Source: Siphonobacter curvatus
GTDB lineage: Bacteria > Bacteroidota > Bacteroidia > Cytophagales > Spirosomataceae
NCBI RefSeq assembly: GCF_002943425.1
Contig: NZ_PTRA01000001.1
Coordinates: 496,001-560,000 of the forward strand
Reading direction: 5' to 3'
Length of the DNA: 64,000 nucleotides
This document shows, in pieces, positions 15,834 through 23,713 of the stretch. The notes under the pieces were generated by a model that was not told the DNA's origin, did no database searches, and saw only the letters and a list, made by a program, of their open reading frames with translations. Position 1 is the stretch's first letter, and the number at the start of each line of letters is the position of its first letter. The position numbers were made by a program, and so were the translations under genes.

Positions 15834-15877
15834 AAAACAGGGAAGCCCGCGTTCACCAACGCGGGCTTCCCTGTTTT
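15834..15877. terminator. Bidirectional terminator after M16 pair
   Basis: A perfect 20-bp stem, 15834-15853 with 15858-15877, encloses a CACC tetraloop. The outer part is A4/T4 on both sides and the core is GC-rich. It lies between the convergent M16 and ApnL-like genes. Confidence 0.9.
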
Positions 15878-15948
15878 ATAGCTATAAGACCGTTCAAACA
15901 AGAATCAAGCAGATTGCCGCTTCTTCAGTAGTACGAAAAAACAGAAAA

Positions 15949-17577
15949 CTAAAACACCGCCCGCCACTCATACGGCCCCAGCGTAATCGTAGCGGCTCCG
16001 GGCAGGCGTATCTGTAGCTCTTCGGTTGTATGATTGGCCAGCAGGGTAGTTTTCCACTTGTTGCCCTTTTCCAGAATCAGGCTACTGCACCGCAGGGGTT
16101 GCGAAACCCGACTAGGAATGACGCGTTCGGGTTTAAACTCACTCAGAAAAGCAAACCATTGGTACAGTGGCGTAGGCTGATCATCGACAATGATACCGTT
16201 GGAGCCGAACGCTTCGTAGTACGTGACGGAGGCAGCTCCAGCTTCGGCCAGGTGTTTGAAACTTCCTACCGTCCAGCTGGCGGCAAAATTCGTATGCAAG
16301 CGTTCGTCCGGATCGGGAGCGAGTAACACGGGCGACACGTACACCGGTTTTCCTGAGCGTGCTGCGGCCGTACGAACGGTATCCGCCTGACCCGCCAGAT
16401 TTTCAATGATGGAAACTTCATCGAATGTATGCACTTGGGGACTGAGGGAATAACTGACGAAATCTACCCGGCTGTAGTCGAAGGGATGGCGGTTGAAATT
16501 GACAAAAAAGCCGTTGGTACCGCCACCAATTTGTAAAGCCGGCCAGCGGGATTCGAGTAGGGGCAAAGCCCGGTCGAGTAATTCCGAGGTCGTCAGTCCG
16601 TTTTCGTTAAGCAGAATGACTTCCTTAATAAGGGACTTGGATTTAAATAACCTCAGACTCGGTACGTATTGCTCGTCAATCAATACGGCTAATTGTACCG
16701 GAACTCCTACTTTTTCAATCTGCTCGAACGTAGCCTGAAAATCCTGCTCCCAATCGGGCTTCCGCAAATCTAGCCGGAGCAAGATATGAGCAGGGGTAAG
16801 CTTCCGAAGTAGTTCAATTTCTTTCGTGCTAATCGAACGATCCAGCTCCGGCCAGGTGAGTCCCCAGGCGGGGATGGACTGTGGGTCGCCAGCCATATCA
16901 ATCCGAACGCTAGTATCGGGCGTAATGAAAGGTGGCCATTCGCCCGTAAAGGTTAGTGTAGCTCGCTGATGAAACGTTTCACCCGCCTCTACTTCGACGG
17001 GTTTGGGCAAACTCTGCGGCGTAGCGTACGTTTTATAAGAAGTATCCGAGTAATTACGCTGGTCTTCCGTTTCAAAAATATCGCCTTCCAGCTCAATCTG
17101 GGCTTTCAGTTTAGGAGTAACGTCCCATTCCATGGCCGCAATCGTCAGGAAGGGCTGATGCGGCATAATGAGATCCGGAAATTCAGCGGCCGTATCCTCT
17201 CCGTTCGGATGAATGATGCGAACGGGTTTACCGCGAAAGCCTTCCACCGGGTGCAGGATACAAAGGCCTACCCGGTTTTTGGAAAAACTTTCCAGAGCCG
17301 TTCCTTCCCAGTCGAAAGTCACGGAGCCATCCATGTTCCCCTGAATGTGAACGTGGCCTTCCATACGAGGCGTTTCGGTGCTCCAGCGGTACTGAATTTC
17401 AAAGGTATCTTCTGAAGGCTCAATGCGTTCTTCCTGAATCTGAATGTCGGCCGTACCCCAGTTACCATCCCGGATGGCAACGTAAATTCGACGAAGTACT
17501 TCCTGGCCCTCTATCGTAAAATAGCGTAAAGAGCCTCCATGGTACAGTAGCGTTAGGTTTCCGGCACGTAATAACAT
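15949..17577 (-). CDS. ApnL-like protein (D-apionate lactonase family, tentative)
   Basis: This 542-aa protein has no signal peptide. The N-terminal pattern LLRAGNLTLLYHGGSLRYFTI, EVLRRIYVAIRDGNWGT, NRVGLCILHPVEGFRG and IMPHQPFLTI recalls, from memory, the D-apionate lactonase (ApnL) family of apiose catabolism: a beta-sandwich start followed by a TIM-barrel-like half (DLRKPDWEQDF, GGGTNGFFVNFNR, GAASVTYYEAFGSNGI). No apiose or apionate partner genes (dehydrogenase, decarboxylase, isomerase) are adjacent. The assignment rests on remembered motifs, so family membership is moderate and the substrate is uncertain. It follows the unknown gene at 17638-18219 by 60 bp on the same strand. Confidence 0.55.
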   Translation of the reverse strand: MLLRAGNLTLLYHGGSLRYFTIEGQEVLRRIYVAIRDGNWGTADIQIQEERIEPSEDTFEIQYRWSTETPRMEGHVHIQGNMDGSVTFDWEGTALESFSKNRVGLCILHPVEGFRGKPVRIIHPNGEDTAAEFPDLIMPHQPFLTIAAMEWDVTPKLKAQIELEGDIFETEDQRNYSDTSYKTYATPQSLPKPVEVEAGETFHQRATLTFTGEWPPFITPDTSVRIDMAGDPQSIPAWGLTWPELDRSISTKEIELLRKLTPAHILLRLDLRKPDWEQDFQATFEQIEKVGVPVQLAVLIDEQYVPSLRLFKSKSLIKEVILLNENGLTTSELLDRALPLLESRWPALQIGGGTNGFFVNFNRHPFDYSRVDFVSYSLSPQVHTFDEVSIIENLAGQADTVRTAAARSGKPVYVSPVLLAPDPDERLHTNFAASWTVGSFKHLAEAGAASVTYYEAFGSNGIIVDDQPTPLYQWFAFLSEFKPERVIPSRVSQPLRCSSLILEKGNKWKTTLLANHTTEELQIRLPGAATITLGPYEWRAVF

Positions 17578-17637
17578 CAGTAATTTCAGTTTAAAGCTAG
17601 CGGGAATGAATAAAAAAGAATGCCTAAGCGGAAGGGT

Positions 17638-18219
17638 TTACTGACGGTTCGGTCGGATTTTCCATTCTTGTAATAGACTATCCCGAAAGGTACGGGCGGA
17701 ACGAGAAGATGGAATTTCAAACGAACCAATGGTCGGTAAACCCACTACTTCCAGACGGGTACGGAACTGACGATCGGGCAGGCTATCCGGGAAAAAATCA
17801 AAATGCAGTACCTGGTTACCCTTCGGGGTTGGGTATGTATACGAGTCGGTTTCCTGCTGAAGTTTCTGTTGACGAACCCGTACTTCTTTCTTCCAGAAAT
17901 GGGGACGATTCGGAGATTCAACACGGGCCGGAATCCAGCTAATACGGGTAGTCCCGGCCGAGTCGGTGGTCAGTCGCGTTTGGTCGGTATCGAGTAAAAG
18001 CTGCATCCCCCGATTGGCTCGCTGAGCATTCAGATCCGTACCGAACGTTTTCAGATACCCCTGGTCGCGGGAGGAGCGGGGATAGGTTTGAAGCACTCTC
18101 CAACCCAGAACGCCCACGCCGATCAGCAAGAGAAAAAAAATAACACGTTCGAGTTTACGGAGTAGAGCCATGAAAATCAGGTAGCTAGAAAATAAGCGGA
18201 ATTTTTTGTCAGCACTCAT
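17638..18219 (-). CDS. Membrane-anchored protein of unknown function
   Basis: I do not recognise this 193-aa protein. One strong TM segment (VIFFLLLIGVGVLGWRVL, about residues 27-45) has positive charges before it (ALLRKLER), implying a periplasmic C-terminal domain of about 145 aa. That domain is rich in Arg, Gln and Ser, with strand-like stretches (TRISWIPARV, NQVLHFDFFP, TRLEVVGLPTIGSFEIPS). ATG starts at 18219 and 18171 are both possible; the shorter one places basic residues directly before the TM. It lies 60 bp upstream of the ApnL-like gene on the same strand and may share a transcript. Confidence 0.6.
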   Translation of the reverse strand: MSADKKFRLFSSYLIFMALLRKLERVIFFLLLIGVGVLGWRVLQTYPRSSRDQGYLKTFGTDLNAQRANRGMQLLLDTDQTRLTTDSAGTTRISWIPARVESPNRPHFWKKEVRVRQQKLQQETDSYTYPTPKGNQVLHFDFFPDSLPDRQFRTRLEVVGLPTIGSFEIPSSRSARTFRDSLLQEWKIRPNRQ

Positions 18220-18611
18220 TCATGCTGTAAAAGCCCTTCGACACACCTAAAGCTAGGGAGGCCTACTCATCCGCAGAAAAAATCACTGCATTTTTTGTAT
18301 TCACTAAAACGATAGGGAGCAGGTAACTGTTTTACAGCTCATAGGTATAGAAGCCAGAATTTTAACGGATACGTAGAAAAATAGACCCTTTGTGTCGCAA
18401 AAAAGGCAGACCCCTCCCAATGCTTCAAAATGGTACTGTACATTCCTTGGTAGTTTCGTAGAAAAATCCTATTTTCGCGGCCGTAGAAATCGTGAAAGAA
18501 CCGAAATTAATTTTGAAGGAAGTACTGGTCAAAACCAGCCTGTTTTCAGGATAAAATACAACCATTAAAAAATAATTTTGGTCAAGTATAAACAATAAAA
18601 ATTGACTGAAC
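18220..18611. other. 392-bp intergenic region between divergent genes
   Basis: No coding sequence is seen. It carries the start-side regions of two divergent genes. The only supportable element is the promoter-like pair at 18447-18477 for the oxoamine synthase. The last 60 bp before its GTG start are very A/T-rich. Confidence 0.5.
18447..18477 (+). promoter_or_regulatory. Predicted promoter of the oxoamine synthase gene
   Basis: TTGG (18447-18450) and TATTTTCG (18470-18477) are separated by 19 bp, close to the Bacteroidota -33/-7 pattern TTTG-N19-TAnnTTTG with one mismatch in the -7 box. The 5' leader would be about 130 nt. Confidence 0.4.
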
Positions 18612-19886
18612 GTGGCAGATATTTTTGAACGTCGTCTGGCGAATCTAGGCCCTCTTGGACAGTACTCTGATAAAGTCCATGGCTATTTTGCTTTCCCTTA
18701 TCTCGAAGGTGAAATCGGTCCGCACATGAAGTTCCAGGGCAAGGAAATGCTGAACTGGAGCCTTAACAATTACCTGGGATTGGCTAACCACCCCGAGGTA
18801 CGGCAGACCGACGCCGAAGCTGCTGCCCAGTGGGGTATGGCGGCTCCGATGGGAGCCCGGATGATGTCCGGCCAAACGCCTTACCACGAGGAGCTGGAAC
18901 GTCAGCTGGCTGAGTTTGTTCAGAAAGAAGATGCGTTCCTGTTGAATTTCGGCTATCAGGGGGTCATGTCCACCATTGAAGCCATCGTCGATTATAAAGA
19001 TGTAATCGTATACGACGCCGAAAGTCACGCCTGTTTAATCGATGGTATCCGCCTGCACAAGGCGAAAATGGGTAAATACTTTACCTTCAAGCACAACGAT
19101 ATGGAATCGCTGGAGAAAAACCTTCAGCGGGCCACCAAGCTAGCCGACGAACAGGGTGGTGGAGTACTGGTGATTACGGAAGGCGTTTTCGGTATGTCCG
19201 GAAACATCGGAAAACTGGATGAAATCGTAGCTCTCAAGCAAAAATACAATTTCCGTCTGCTTGTGGATGATGCCCACGGTTTTGGTACGATGGGAGCCAC
19301 TGGTTCTGGCGTAGCCGAGCATCTGGGTGTACAGGATGGGGTCGATTTACATTTTTCAACGTTTGCTAAGTCGATGGCAAGCATCGGCGGATTCATCGCT
19401 GGTCCCAAAGCAATCATTCAGTACCTTCGGTATAACCTGCGTTCGCAAACTTACGCCAAATCACTGCCGATGCCGCTGGTCATTGGAGCGATGAAGCGTC
19501 TGGAACTACTGCGTACGCGTCCGGAACTGCGTCAGAATCTTTGGAACATCGTAAATGCGGTACAAAAAGGTTTACGTAGCCGGGGTTTTGATATTGGTAC
19601 TACGCAATCACCTGTTACGCCGGTATTCCTGCACGGTGAACACGCTAATTCCGTCGTGACGCAACTCGTTGTGGACTTACGCGAAAATCTAGGAATCTTC
19701 TGTTCGATTGTCGTATATCCCGTCGTTCCGAAGGGCGTAATCATGTTACGTATCATTCCGACGGCAGTGCATACGCTCGAAGACGTTGAACGTACACTGG
19801 ATGCGTTCGATATTATTCAGGAGCGACTGACATCTGGTACTTATGCCGATAAAGGTTTTGCTCAAGTGGTAAAAAGTGCCGTTTAA
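18612..19886 (+). CDS. Alpha-oxoamine synthase, serine palmitoyltransferase-like
   Basis: This 424-aa PLP enzyme is of fold type I in the alpha-oxoamine synthase family. Visible features are the NNYLGLANHPEV entry motif, PLP-contacting DDAHGFGTMG (about 219-228) and the Schiff-base lysine in STFAKSMASIGG (about 253). In Bacteroidota this subgroup condenses an amino acid with acyl-CoA or acyl-ACP: serine gives the 3-keto-sphinganine of sphingolipids, while cysteate gives sulfonolipid (capnoid) bases. The sequence alone does not settle which. The start is GTG; no Met occurs before residue 39 and the N-terminal IFERRLANLGPLGQYS matches family members. No dedicated partner genes are nearby. Confidence 0.85.
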   Translation: MADIFERRLANLGPLGQYSDKVHGYFAFPYLEGEIGPHMKFQGKEMLNWSLNNYLGLANHPEVRQTDAEAAAQWGMAAPMGARMMSGQTPYHEELERQLAEFVQKEDAFLLNFGYQGVMSTIEAIVDYKDVIVYDAESHACLIDGIRLHKAKMGKYFTFKHNDMESLEKNLQRATKLADEQGGGVLVITEGVFGMSGNIGKLDEIVALKQKYNFRLLVDDAHGFGTMGATGSGVAEHLGVQDGVDLHFSTFAKSMASIGGFIAGPKAIIQYLRYNLRSQTYAKSLPMPLVIGAMKRLELLRTRPELRQNLWNIVNAVQKGLRSRGFDIGTTQSPVTPVFLHGEHANSVVTQLVVDLRENLGIFCSIVVYPVVPKGVIMLRIIPTAVHTLEDVERTLDAFDIIQERLTSGTYADKGFAQVVKSAV

Positions 19887-19905
19887 GGCCCTCAAACACT
19901 GATTT

Positions 19906-19950
19906 TACCCCATTTTTTTCAGTAAATACTGGATAAAATGGGGTATTTTT
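19906..19950 (+). terminator. Terminator after oxoamine synthase
   Basis: TACCCCATTTT (from 19906) pairs with AAAATGGGGTA (to 19945), with an inner CAGTA/TACTG stem and a following ATTTTT. It is 20 bp past the stop codon. Confidence 0.75.
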
Positions 19951-20104
19951 CTGCTCTGGCAAATAAATTGTATAATTTTTCCAAGAACTTTCACATTTTT
20001 GAGCTGCTAACACTTGCAGGGAAAGCGTAAATGCCTAAATTTCGCCAGAAACGCACATTTGCGTACTTTCAATCGTTTGTTATACATTAAAACACCAGAC
20101 TCAC

Positions 20105-20287
20105 ATGAGCAGATTTTCAGAACTCAAAGATTTAGTTATGTCACTCGAAGGTGACTTCGAAAAATTTTATGATAAACAAAATCAGGCTGCTGGTACGCGG
20201 GTGCGTAAAGGAATGCAGGACTTGAAAGTACTGGCTCAGGACATTCGGTCTGAAGTACAGAACAAGAAAAATGAAAAAGAGGACTAA
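20105..20287 (+). CDS. Histone H1-like (Hc1-family) small protein
   Basis: This 60-aa, mostly helical, highly charged protein has the core NQAAGTRVRKGMQDLKVLAQDIR, which matches the short Bacteroidota Hc1-like proteins (pattern NKAAGTRARK...L..L...R) annotated as histone H1. Such proteins are thought to bind DNA, but the strongly lysine-rich Chlamydia-type tail is missing here and the C-terminus is mixed KKNEKED. It is monocistronic with its own strong terminator 25 bp past the stop. DNA binding is inferred from family only. Confidence 0.75.
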   Translation: MSRFSELKDLVMSLEGDFEKFYDKQNQAAGTRVRKGMQDLKVLAQDIRSEVQNKKNEKED

Positions 20288-20311
20288 TACTACGCCTCTC
20301 AAAACATTCAA

Positions 20312-20341
20312 CCCCCGATTGTAAGCAGTCGGGGGTTTTTT
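20312..20341 (+). terminator. Strong intrinsic terminator
   Basis: CCCCCGATTG and CAGTCGGGGG (20312-20321 and 20326-20335, one G-T pair) enclose a TAAG tetraloop, followed by T6. This is a textbook rho-independent terminator for the Hc1-like gene. Confidence 0.92.
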
Positions 20342-20346
20342 GTTGC

Positions 20347-20748
20347 TTAAAAATGCTCGCGGTTCATGACGACGGCTACGCCTTTGGTAGTCACCTTCTT
20401 CGTCTGAACATCGATGATTTCCGTAGAAATCTCCGCCGTATGTTTATCCGCGTTAATGCTCAGAATTTCGAATCGGGCTTCGTAAGCAGTATCGACAAAC
20501 ATCGGACGAAGAAAATCGAGCGATTGCTTCACGTAAATACTGCCCGCTCCCGGAAACTTGGTCCCGATTACATTGGAGAATACACTGGCTCCCAGAATAC
20601 CGTGAATGATGGGCCGTTTGAATGGCGTGCTGGCGGCAAAGTCAGCATTGAGGTGAAGCGGATTGTCATCACCGGATACCTGAGCAAAAGCCACGACGTC
20701 GTCTTGCGTAAATTGAAAGGGGTAAGCGTAAGTTTCGCCCTGCGTCAT
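20347..20748 (-). CDS. MaoC-family (R)-hydratase
   Basis: This 133-aa hot-dog fold protein is of the MaoC/(R)-specific enoyl-CoA hydratase type. The catalytic segment is present: FAQVSGDDNPLHLN (Asp and His of the active site, about residues 27-32), then PIIHGILGASVFS. A single hot-dog of this size acts as a dimer. Reactions in the family are reversible hydration of trans-2-enoyl thioesters to (R)-3-hydroxyacyl thioesters; the chain-length preference is unknown. Start is the ATG at 20748 (MTQGETYAYPF); a TTG at 20787 would add 13 unsupported residues. Confidence 0.88.
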   Translation of the reverse strand: MTQGETYAYPFQFTQDDVVAFAQVSGDDNPLHLNADFAASTPFKRPIIHGILGASVFSNVIGTKFPGAGSIYVKQSLDFLRPMFVDTAYEARFEILSINADKHTAEISTEIIDVQTKKVTTKGVAVVMNREHF

Positions 20749-20899
20749 AAGAATAAGTTTGAACGTTCGTCCTGAAATCTTTCGCAAAGTAAGCCCTCTT
20801 TTAAATCGCTTCGGGCTTTAAGAATGGATTTTGTCCACGCAGGCACGAACAAAGTGTCGCGGATTCCGTAACATTGCCCTTGAATAGACCCTGACAAAC

Positions 20900-21013
20900 A
20901 TGAAACAGTTCTGGCAATCTTTGTATAGTTACCGACGATATATAGGCGTAGATGGAATGATGTATCTAGCCTTTATTCTGGTATTAATCGTCCTTTTCCT
21001 CTTCTTTTCCTAA
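20900..21013 (+). CDS. 37-residue single-TM peptide
   Basis: This short open frame starts with ATG 20900 and ends with TAA at 21011-21013. The first 22 residues are polar and aromatic (KQFWQSLYSYRRYIGVDG), followed by one very hydrophobic helix (LAFILVLIVLFLFF). The charge layout (positive N-terminal half, hydrophobic C-terminus) suits a small inner-membrane protein. A hairpin with a following T-rich run overlaps its stop, consistent with a real short transcript. No homologue is recognised, so existence as a gene is an inference. Confidence 0.45.
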   Translation: MKQFWQSLYSYRRYIGVDGMMYLAFILVLIVLFLFFS

Positions 21014-21034
21014 AAGGAAAATTTTATTATTTTT
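21005..21034 (+). terminator. Weak A/T-rich terminator
   Basis: TTTTCCT (21005-21011) pairs with AGGAAAA (21015-21021) around AAA, followed by TTTTATTATTTTT. It overlaps the stop codon of the 37-residue frame. Confidence 0.4.
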
Positions 21035-21120
21035 TTGTGAAAAGATAGTATTTAATAAATGTGAATCCCTACTTTTAGGGTAAGAAGTCCTTCATTTCAC
21101 CTATTAAACCGTTCATGTTC

Positions 21121-22050
21121 ATGAAAATCACCGTTGTAGGAGCCGGGGCCGTAGGAGCCACTTGTGCCGATAACATCGTACGTAGGGAATTAGCCCAGGA
21201 AGTGGTCTTGCTGGACATTAAAGAGGGACTTGCCGAAGGAAAATCGCTGGACATTTTTCAGACGGCAACCTTGCTGGAATTCGATTCCAAAATCATTGGA
21301 TCTACCAACGATTATACCAAAACGGCGGGCTCGGATGTGGTGGTGATTACCTCGGGTATCCCCCGAAAACCCGGTATGACGCGTGAGGAACTGATCGGTA
21401 TTAATGCAGGCATTGTAAAAACAGTAACTACCAATATTCTCGAACATTCGCCCGATGCCATTGTCGTGGTTATTTCCAACCCCATGGATACCATGACTTA
21501 CCTGGCCCTGCAGGCTTCGGGTTTACCTAAGAACCGAATCATCGGGATGGGTGGTATTCTGGATTCAGCCCGTTTCAAAACGTACTTGTCATTGGCGATG
21601 AACGTACCCCCGTCTGACTTGCAGGCAACCGTAATTGGGGGACACGGGGATACAACCATGATTCCGCTGACGCGGCTGGCTACGTATTCGGGTACGCCCG
21701 TCAGTGAGTACCTCAGTGCGGAAGCCTTACAGAAAGTAGCTGCCGATACGATGGTGGGCGGAGCAACCCTGACGAATCTAATCGGAACTTCCGCCTGGTA
21801 CGCTCCCGGAGCCTCCGGAGCCCTGCTCGTAGAAAGTATTGTACGCGACCAGAAGCGTATTTTCCCCTGCTGCGTGTATCTGGAAGGCGAATACGGACAA
21901 TCCGATATTTGCCTGGGTGTACCCGTGGTGATTGGTAAAAACGGCTGGGAAAAGATTGTCGATTTTAAGTTGAACGAAACCGAGCAGGCTGCTTTCAACA
22001 AGTCAGCTGAGGCCGTACGGGCCATGAATAGCGTACTGGCAAGTTTATAA
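21121..22050 (+). CDS. mdh: Malate dehydrogenase (LDH-like type)
   Basis: This 309-aa NAD-dependent malate dehydrogenase acts in the TCA cycle and interconverts malate and oxaloacetate. Seen: dinucleotide motif VGAGAVGATCADNI, acidic LLDIKEG, substrate-binding arginines in GIPRKPGMTREEL, SNPMDTMTYLAL, the third Arg in ILDSARFKTYL and catalytic His in IGGHGDTTM. Arg at the GIPRKPG position favours malate over lactate. ATGs at 21115 and 21121 are both in frame; the second gives the usual MKITVVGAG start. Confidence 0.96.
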   Translation: MKITVVGAGAVGATCADNIVRRELAQEVVLLDIKEGLAEGKSLDIFQTATLLEFDSKIIGSTNDYTKTAGSDVVVITSGIPRKPGMTREELIGINAGIVKTVTTNILEHSPDAIVVVISNPMDTMTYLALQASGLPKNRIIGMGGILDSARFKTYLSLAMNVPPSDLQATVIGGHGDTTMIPLTRLATYSGTPVSEYLSAEALQKVAADTMVGGATLTNLIGTSAWYAPGASGALLVESIVRDQKRIFPCCVYLEGEYGQSDICLGVPVVIGKNGWEKIVDFKLNETEQAAFNKSAEAVRAMNSVLASL

Positions 22051-22071
22051 AAAGAAATGCGTGCTAAAGAG

Positions 22072-22107
22072 AAGAGCCGGTTTTCATCGCTGAAAACCGG
22101 CTCTTTT
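22072..22107. terminator. Terminator after mdh
   Basis: AAGAGCCGGTTTTCA (22072-22086) pairs perfectly with TGAAAACCGGCTCTT (22091-22105) around TCGC, then TT. It lies between the convergent mdh and azurin genes and may work both ways. Confidence 0.88.
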
Positions 22108-22138
22108 AACTTAACGCTGGCAATAAAACGCTAAAACC

Positions 22139-22615
22139 TTACTCAACAATGAAATTACCTTTCATCATGCTGTAGTGGCCGGGGAAGCTACAGATAAAGG
22201 TATAGGTACCTTTCTTGGGTGCGGTAAATTCAATAGTATCGCTTTCGCCACCACCCAGCAGTTTGGTATGAGCTACGATGCTGGCGGCTTCTGATTTAGG
22301 AATGTATTCCGTACTGGCAGCCATGTTGGCTTTAGAAGCAAAAGCCTGCAAATCCGTACCTGGTTTCAACAGTACAAAGTTGTGGCCCATGGCTTGTTTG
22401 GCAAATTTGCCGGTATGTTTAAGCGTCAGCTTCACCTTTTGGCCCGCTTTCACTTTAAATTCTTTCTTGTCAAATTGCATGCCGTCGGTACCATTCAGCG
22501 TCAGCACTTTCACACCTTTGCCGGTTTGAGCTACGGCTTCATTGGCAGAAAAAGTCAAACCAAAAGCGGTAAGAGCAAAAGCCGCTACTAAAACTCGCAA
22601 ACCTGATCGTTTCAT
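22139..22615 (-). CDS. Azurin (periplasmic blue copper protein)
   Basis: This 158-aa exported cupredoxin has a signal peptide ending near EAVAQ (residue 30). All type 1 copper ligands are visible: His78 in MGHNFVLL, then Cys142, His147 and Met151 in FICSFPGHYSMMKG, with azurin spacing C-x4-H-x3-M. Azurin shuttles single electrons between periplasmic redox proteins, here perhaps towards a terminal oxidase or peroxidase not present in this window. It is a single gene with an A/T-rich upstream region. Confidence 0.93.
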   Translation of the reverse strand: MKRSGLRVLVAAFALTAFGLTFSANEAVAQTGKGVKVLTLNGTDGMQFDKKEFKVKAGQKVKLTLKHTGKFAKQAMGHNFVLLKPGTDLQAFASKANMAASTEYIPKSEAASIVAHTKLLGGGESDTIEFTAPKKGTYTFICSFPGHYSMMKGNFIVE

Positions 22616-22840
22616 GTAATTATTTTTATTTAGTTTAAATTAATGCAATGTACAGTCAATCTTTTAATACTATAACATATCTATTTAAGTTTTTAATTCA
22701 TTTCAGTACGAAGCTTAACACTTATTAGGAAATTCATTAGCATAGGAAGCTTTATGGAAACGCTGTTCAGACAATGCAATAAAAGCTCCTAGGTACAACA
22801 TACGAAAGTAAAAGAAGGCAGAGCTATACAAACGGCATCC

Positions 22841-22869
22841 AAAGGAATACTGAGTAGTATTCCTTTTTT
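22841..22869 (+). promoter_or_regulatory. Hairpin/dyad before the pgeF -7 box
   Basis: AAAGGAATACT (22841-22851) and AGTATTCCTTT (22856-22866) form a perfect 11-bp dyad with a GAGT loop, followed by TTT. It looks like a terminator, yet no plus-strand gene precedes it. TAGTTTTG (22875-22882), a perfect -7 box, begins 8 bp after the dyad, so it may be an operator over the -33 region. Confidence 0.45.
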
Positions 22870-22894
22870 CTCGTTAGTTTTGAAAAGAATATTG

Positions 22895-23662
22895 ATGCGT
22901 CATTCTATGCCGATTTCTTCCCGTCTTTTCTATAGTCCTCCCATTTTTCATTCGTTCCCGGAACTCATCGCGGGCGAAAGTACCCGTCATGGCGGCGTCA
23001 GCGAGCCGCCGTATGCCAGTTTAAACCTGGGTGGTTCGACGCAGGATGATCCCGAGCACGTAGCCGAAAACCGCCGACGTTTTTACGCGAGTCTGGGTAT
23101 TGAAGCCGATCAGGTGGCGTCGTCTCATCAAGTACACGGTTCTGAGGTTTGGGTGACCGATCAGCCTGGTCGCCAGCAGGGGCACGACGCCGTCATCACG
23201 AATCAGCCCGGCGTATTTACGTTGGTCACCGTTGCCGACTGCACGCCGATTCTGGTGTATGATGCCGGTACGAAAGCAGTAGCGGCTATTCACGCGGGTT
23301 GGCGGGGAACCGTTGCCGGAATCGTAGCGAAAACCTTACAAACGATGCAGGAGCAGTACGGTACCCAGCCGAAAGATTGCTACGGATACGTGGGGACCTG
23401 TATCGATGAATGTTCGTTTGAAGTAGGAGCGGATGTAGCCGACCATTTTATCAGTGATTTCAAACGCTGGGACGAAACGCGGGAGAAGTTTTTCGTGGAC
23501 CTGAAGGCCGCCAATGCTCAGCAACTACGCGACTTTGGTATGCCCGAACATCAGATTGGAATTTCCCCGTATTCCACCGTACTGAATAATCAGGACTACT
23601 TTTCGCACCGACTGGAAAAAGGCTTGACGGGACGGATGGTAGCCGTGATTGGTAGAAAATAA
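22895..23662 (+). CDS. pgeF: Peptidoglycan editing factor PgeF (YfiH/LACC1 family)
   Basis: This protein of about 255 aa belongs to the family once called multicopper polyphenol oxidase and now known in E. coli as PgeF, which prevents misincorporation of L-serine into peptidoglycan stems. Metal-site motifs are present: STRHGGVSEPPYASLNLG, SSHQVHGSEVWV, VADCTPILV and AAIHAGWRGT, with a C-terminal FSHRLEKG. Start options are ATG 22895 and 22907; TTG 22880 lies inside the predicted -7 box and is rejected. It is a single gene ended by the hairpin at 23662. Confidence 0.92.
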   Translation: MRHSMPISSRLFYSPPIFHSFPELIAGESTRHGGVSEPPYASLNLGGSTQDDPEHVAENRRRFYASLGIEADQVASSHQVHGSEVWVTDQPGRQQGHDAVITNQPGVFTLVTVADCTPILVYDAGTKAVAAIHAGWRGTVAGIVAKTLQTMQEQYGTQPKDCYGYVGTCIDECSFEVGADVADHFISDFKRWDETREKFFVDLKAANAQQLRDFGMPEHQIGISPYSTVLNNQDYFSHRLEKGLTGRMVAVIGRK

Positions 23663-23698
23663 AAAAGACCGGCGGTAGCTAGTACTGCCAGTCTTTTT
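23662..23698. terminator. Terminator between pgeF and hydrolase gene
   Basis: AAAAAGAC ... GTCTTTTT (23662-23669 with 23691-23698) continues inward through GGC/GCC and GTA/TAC with one mismatch. A and T tracts on the two sides fit a bidirectional terminator for the convergent genes. Confidence 0.8.
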
Positions 23699-23713
23699 CT
23701 GTGATAGGATAGC

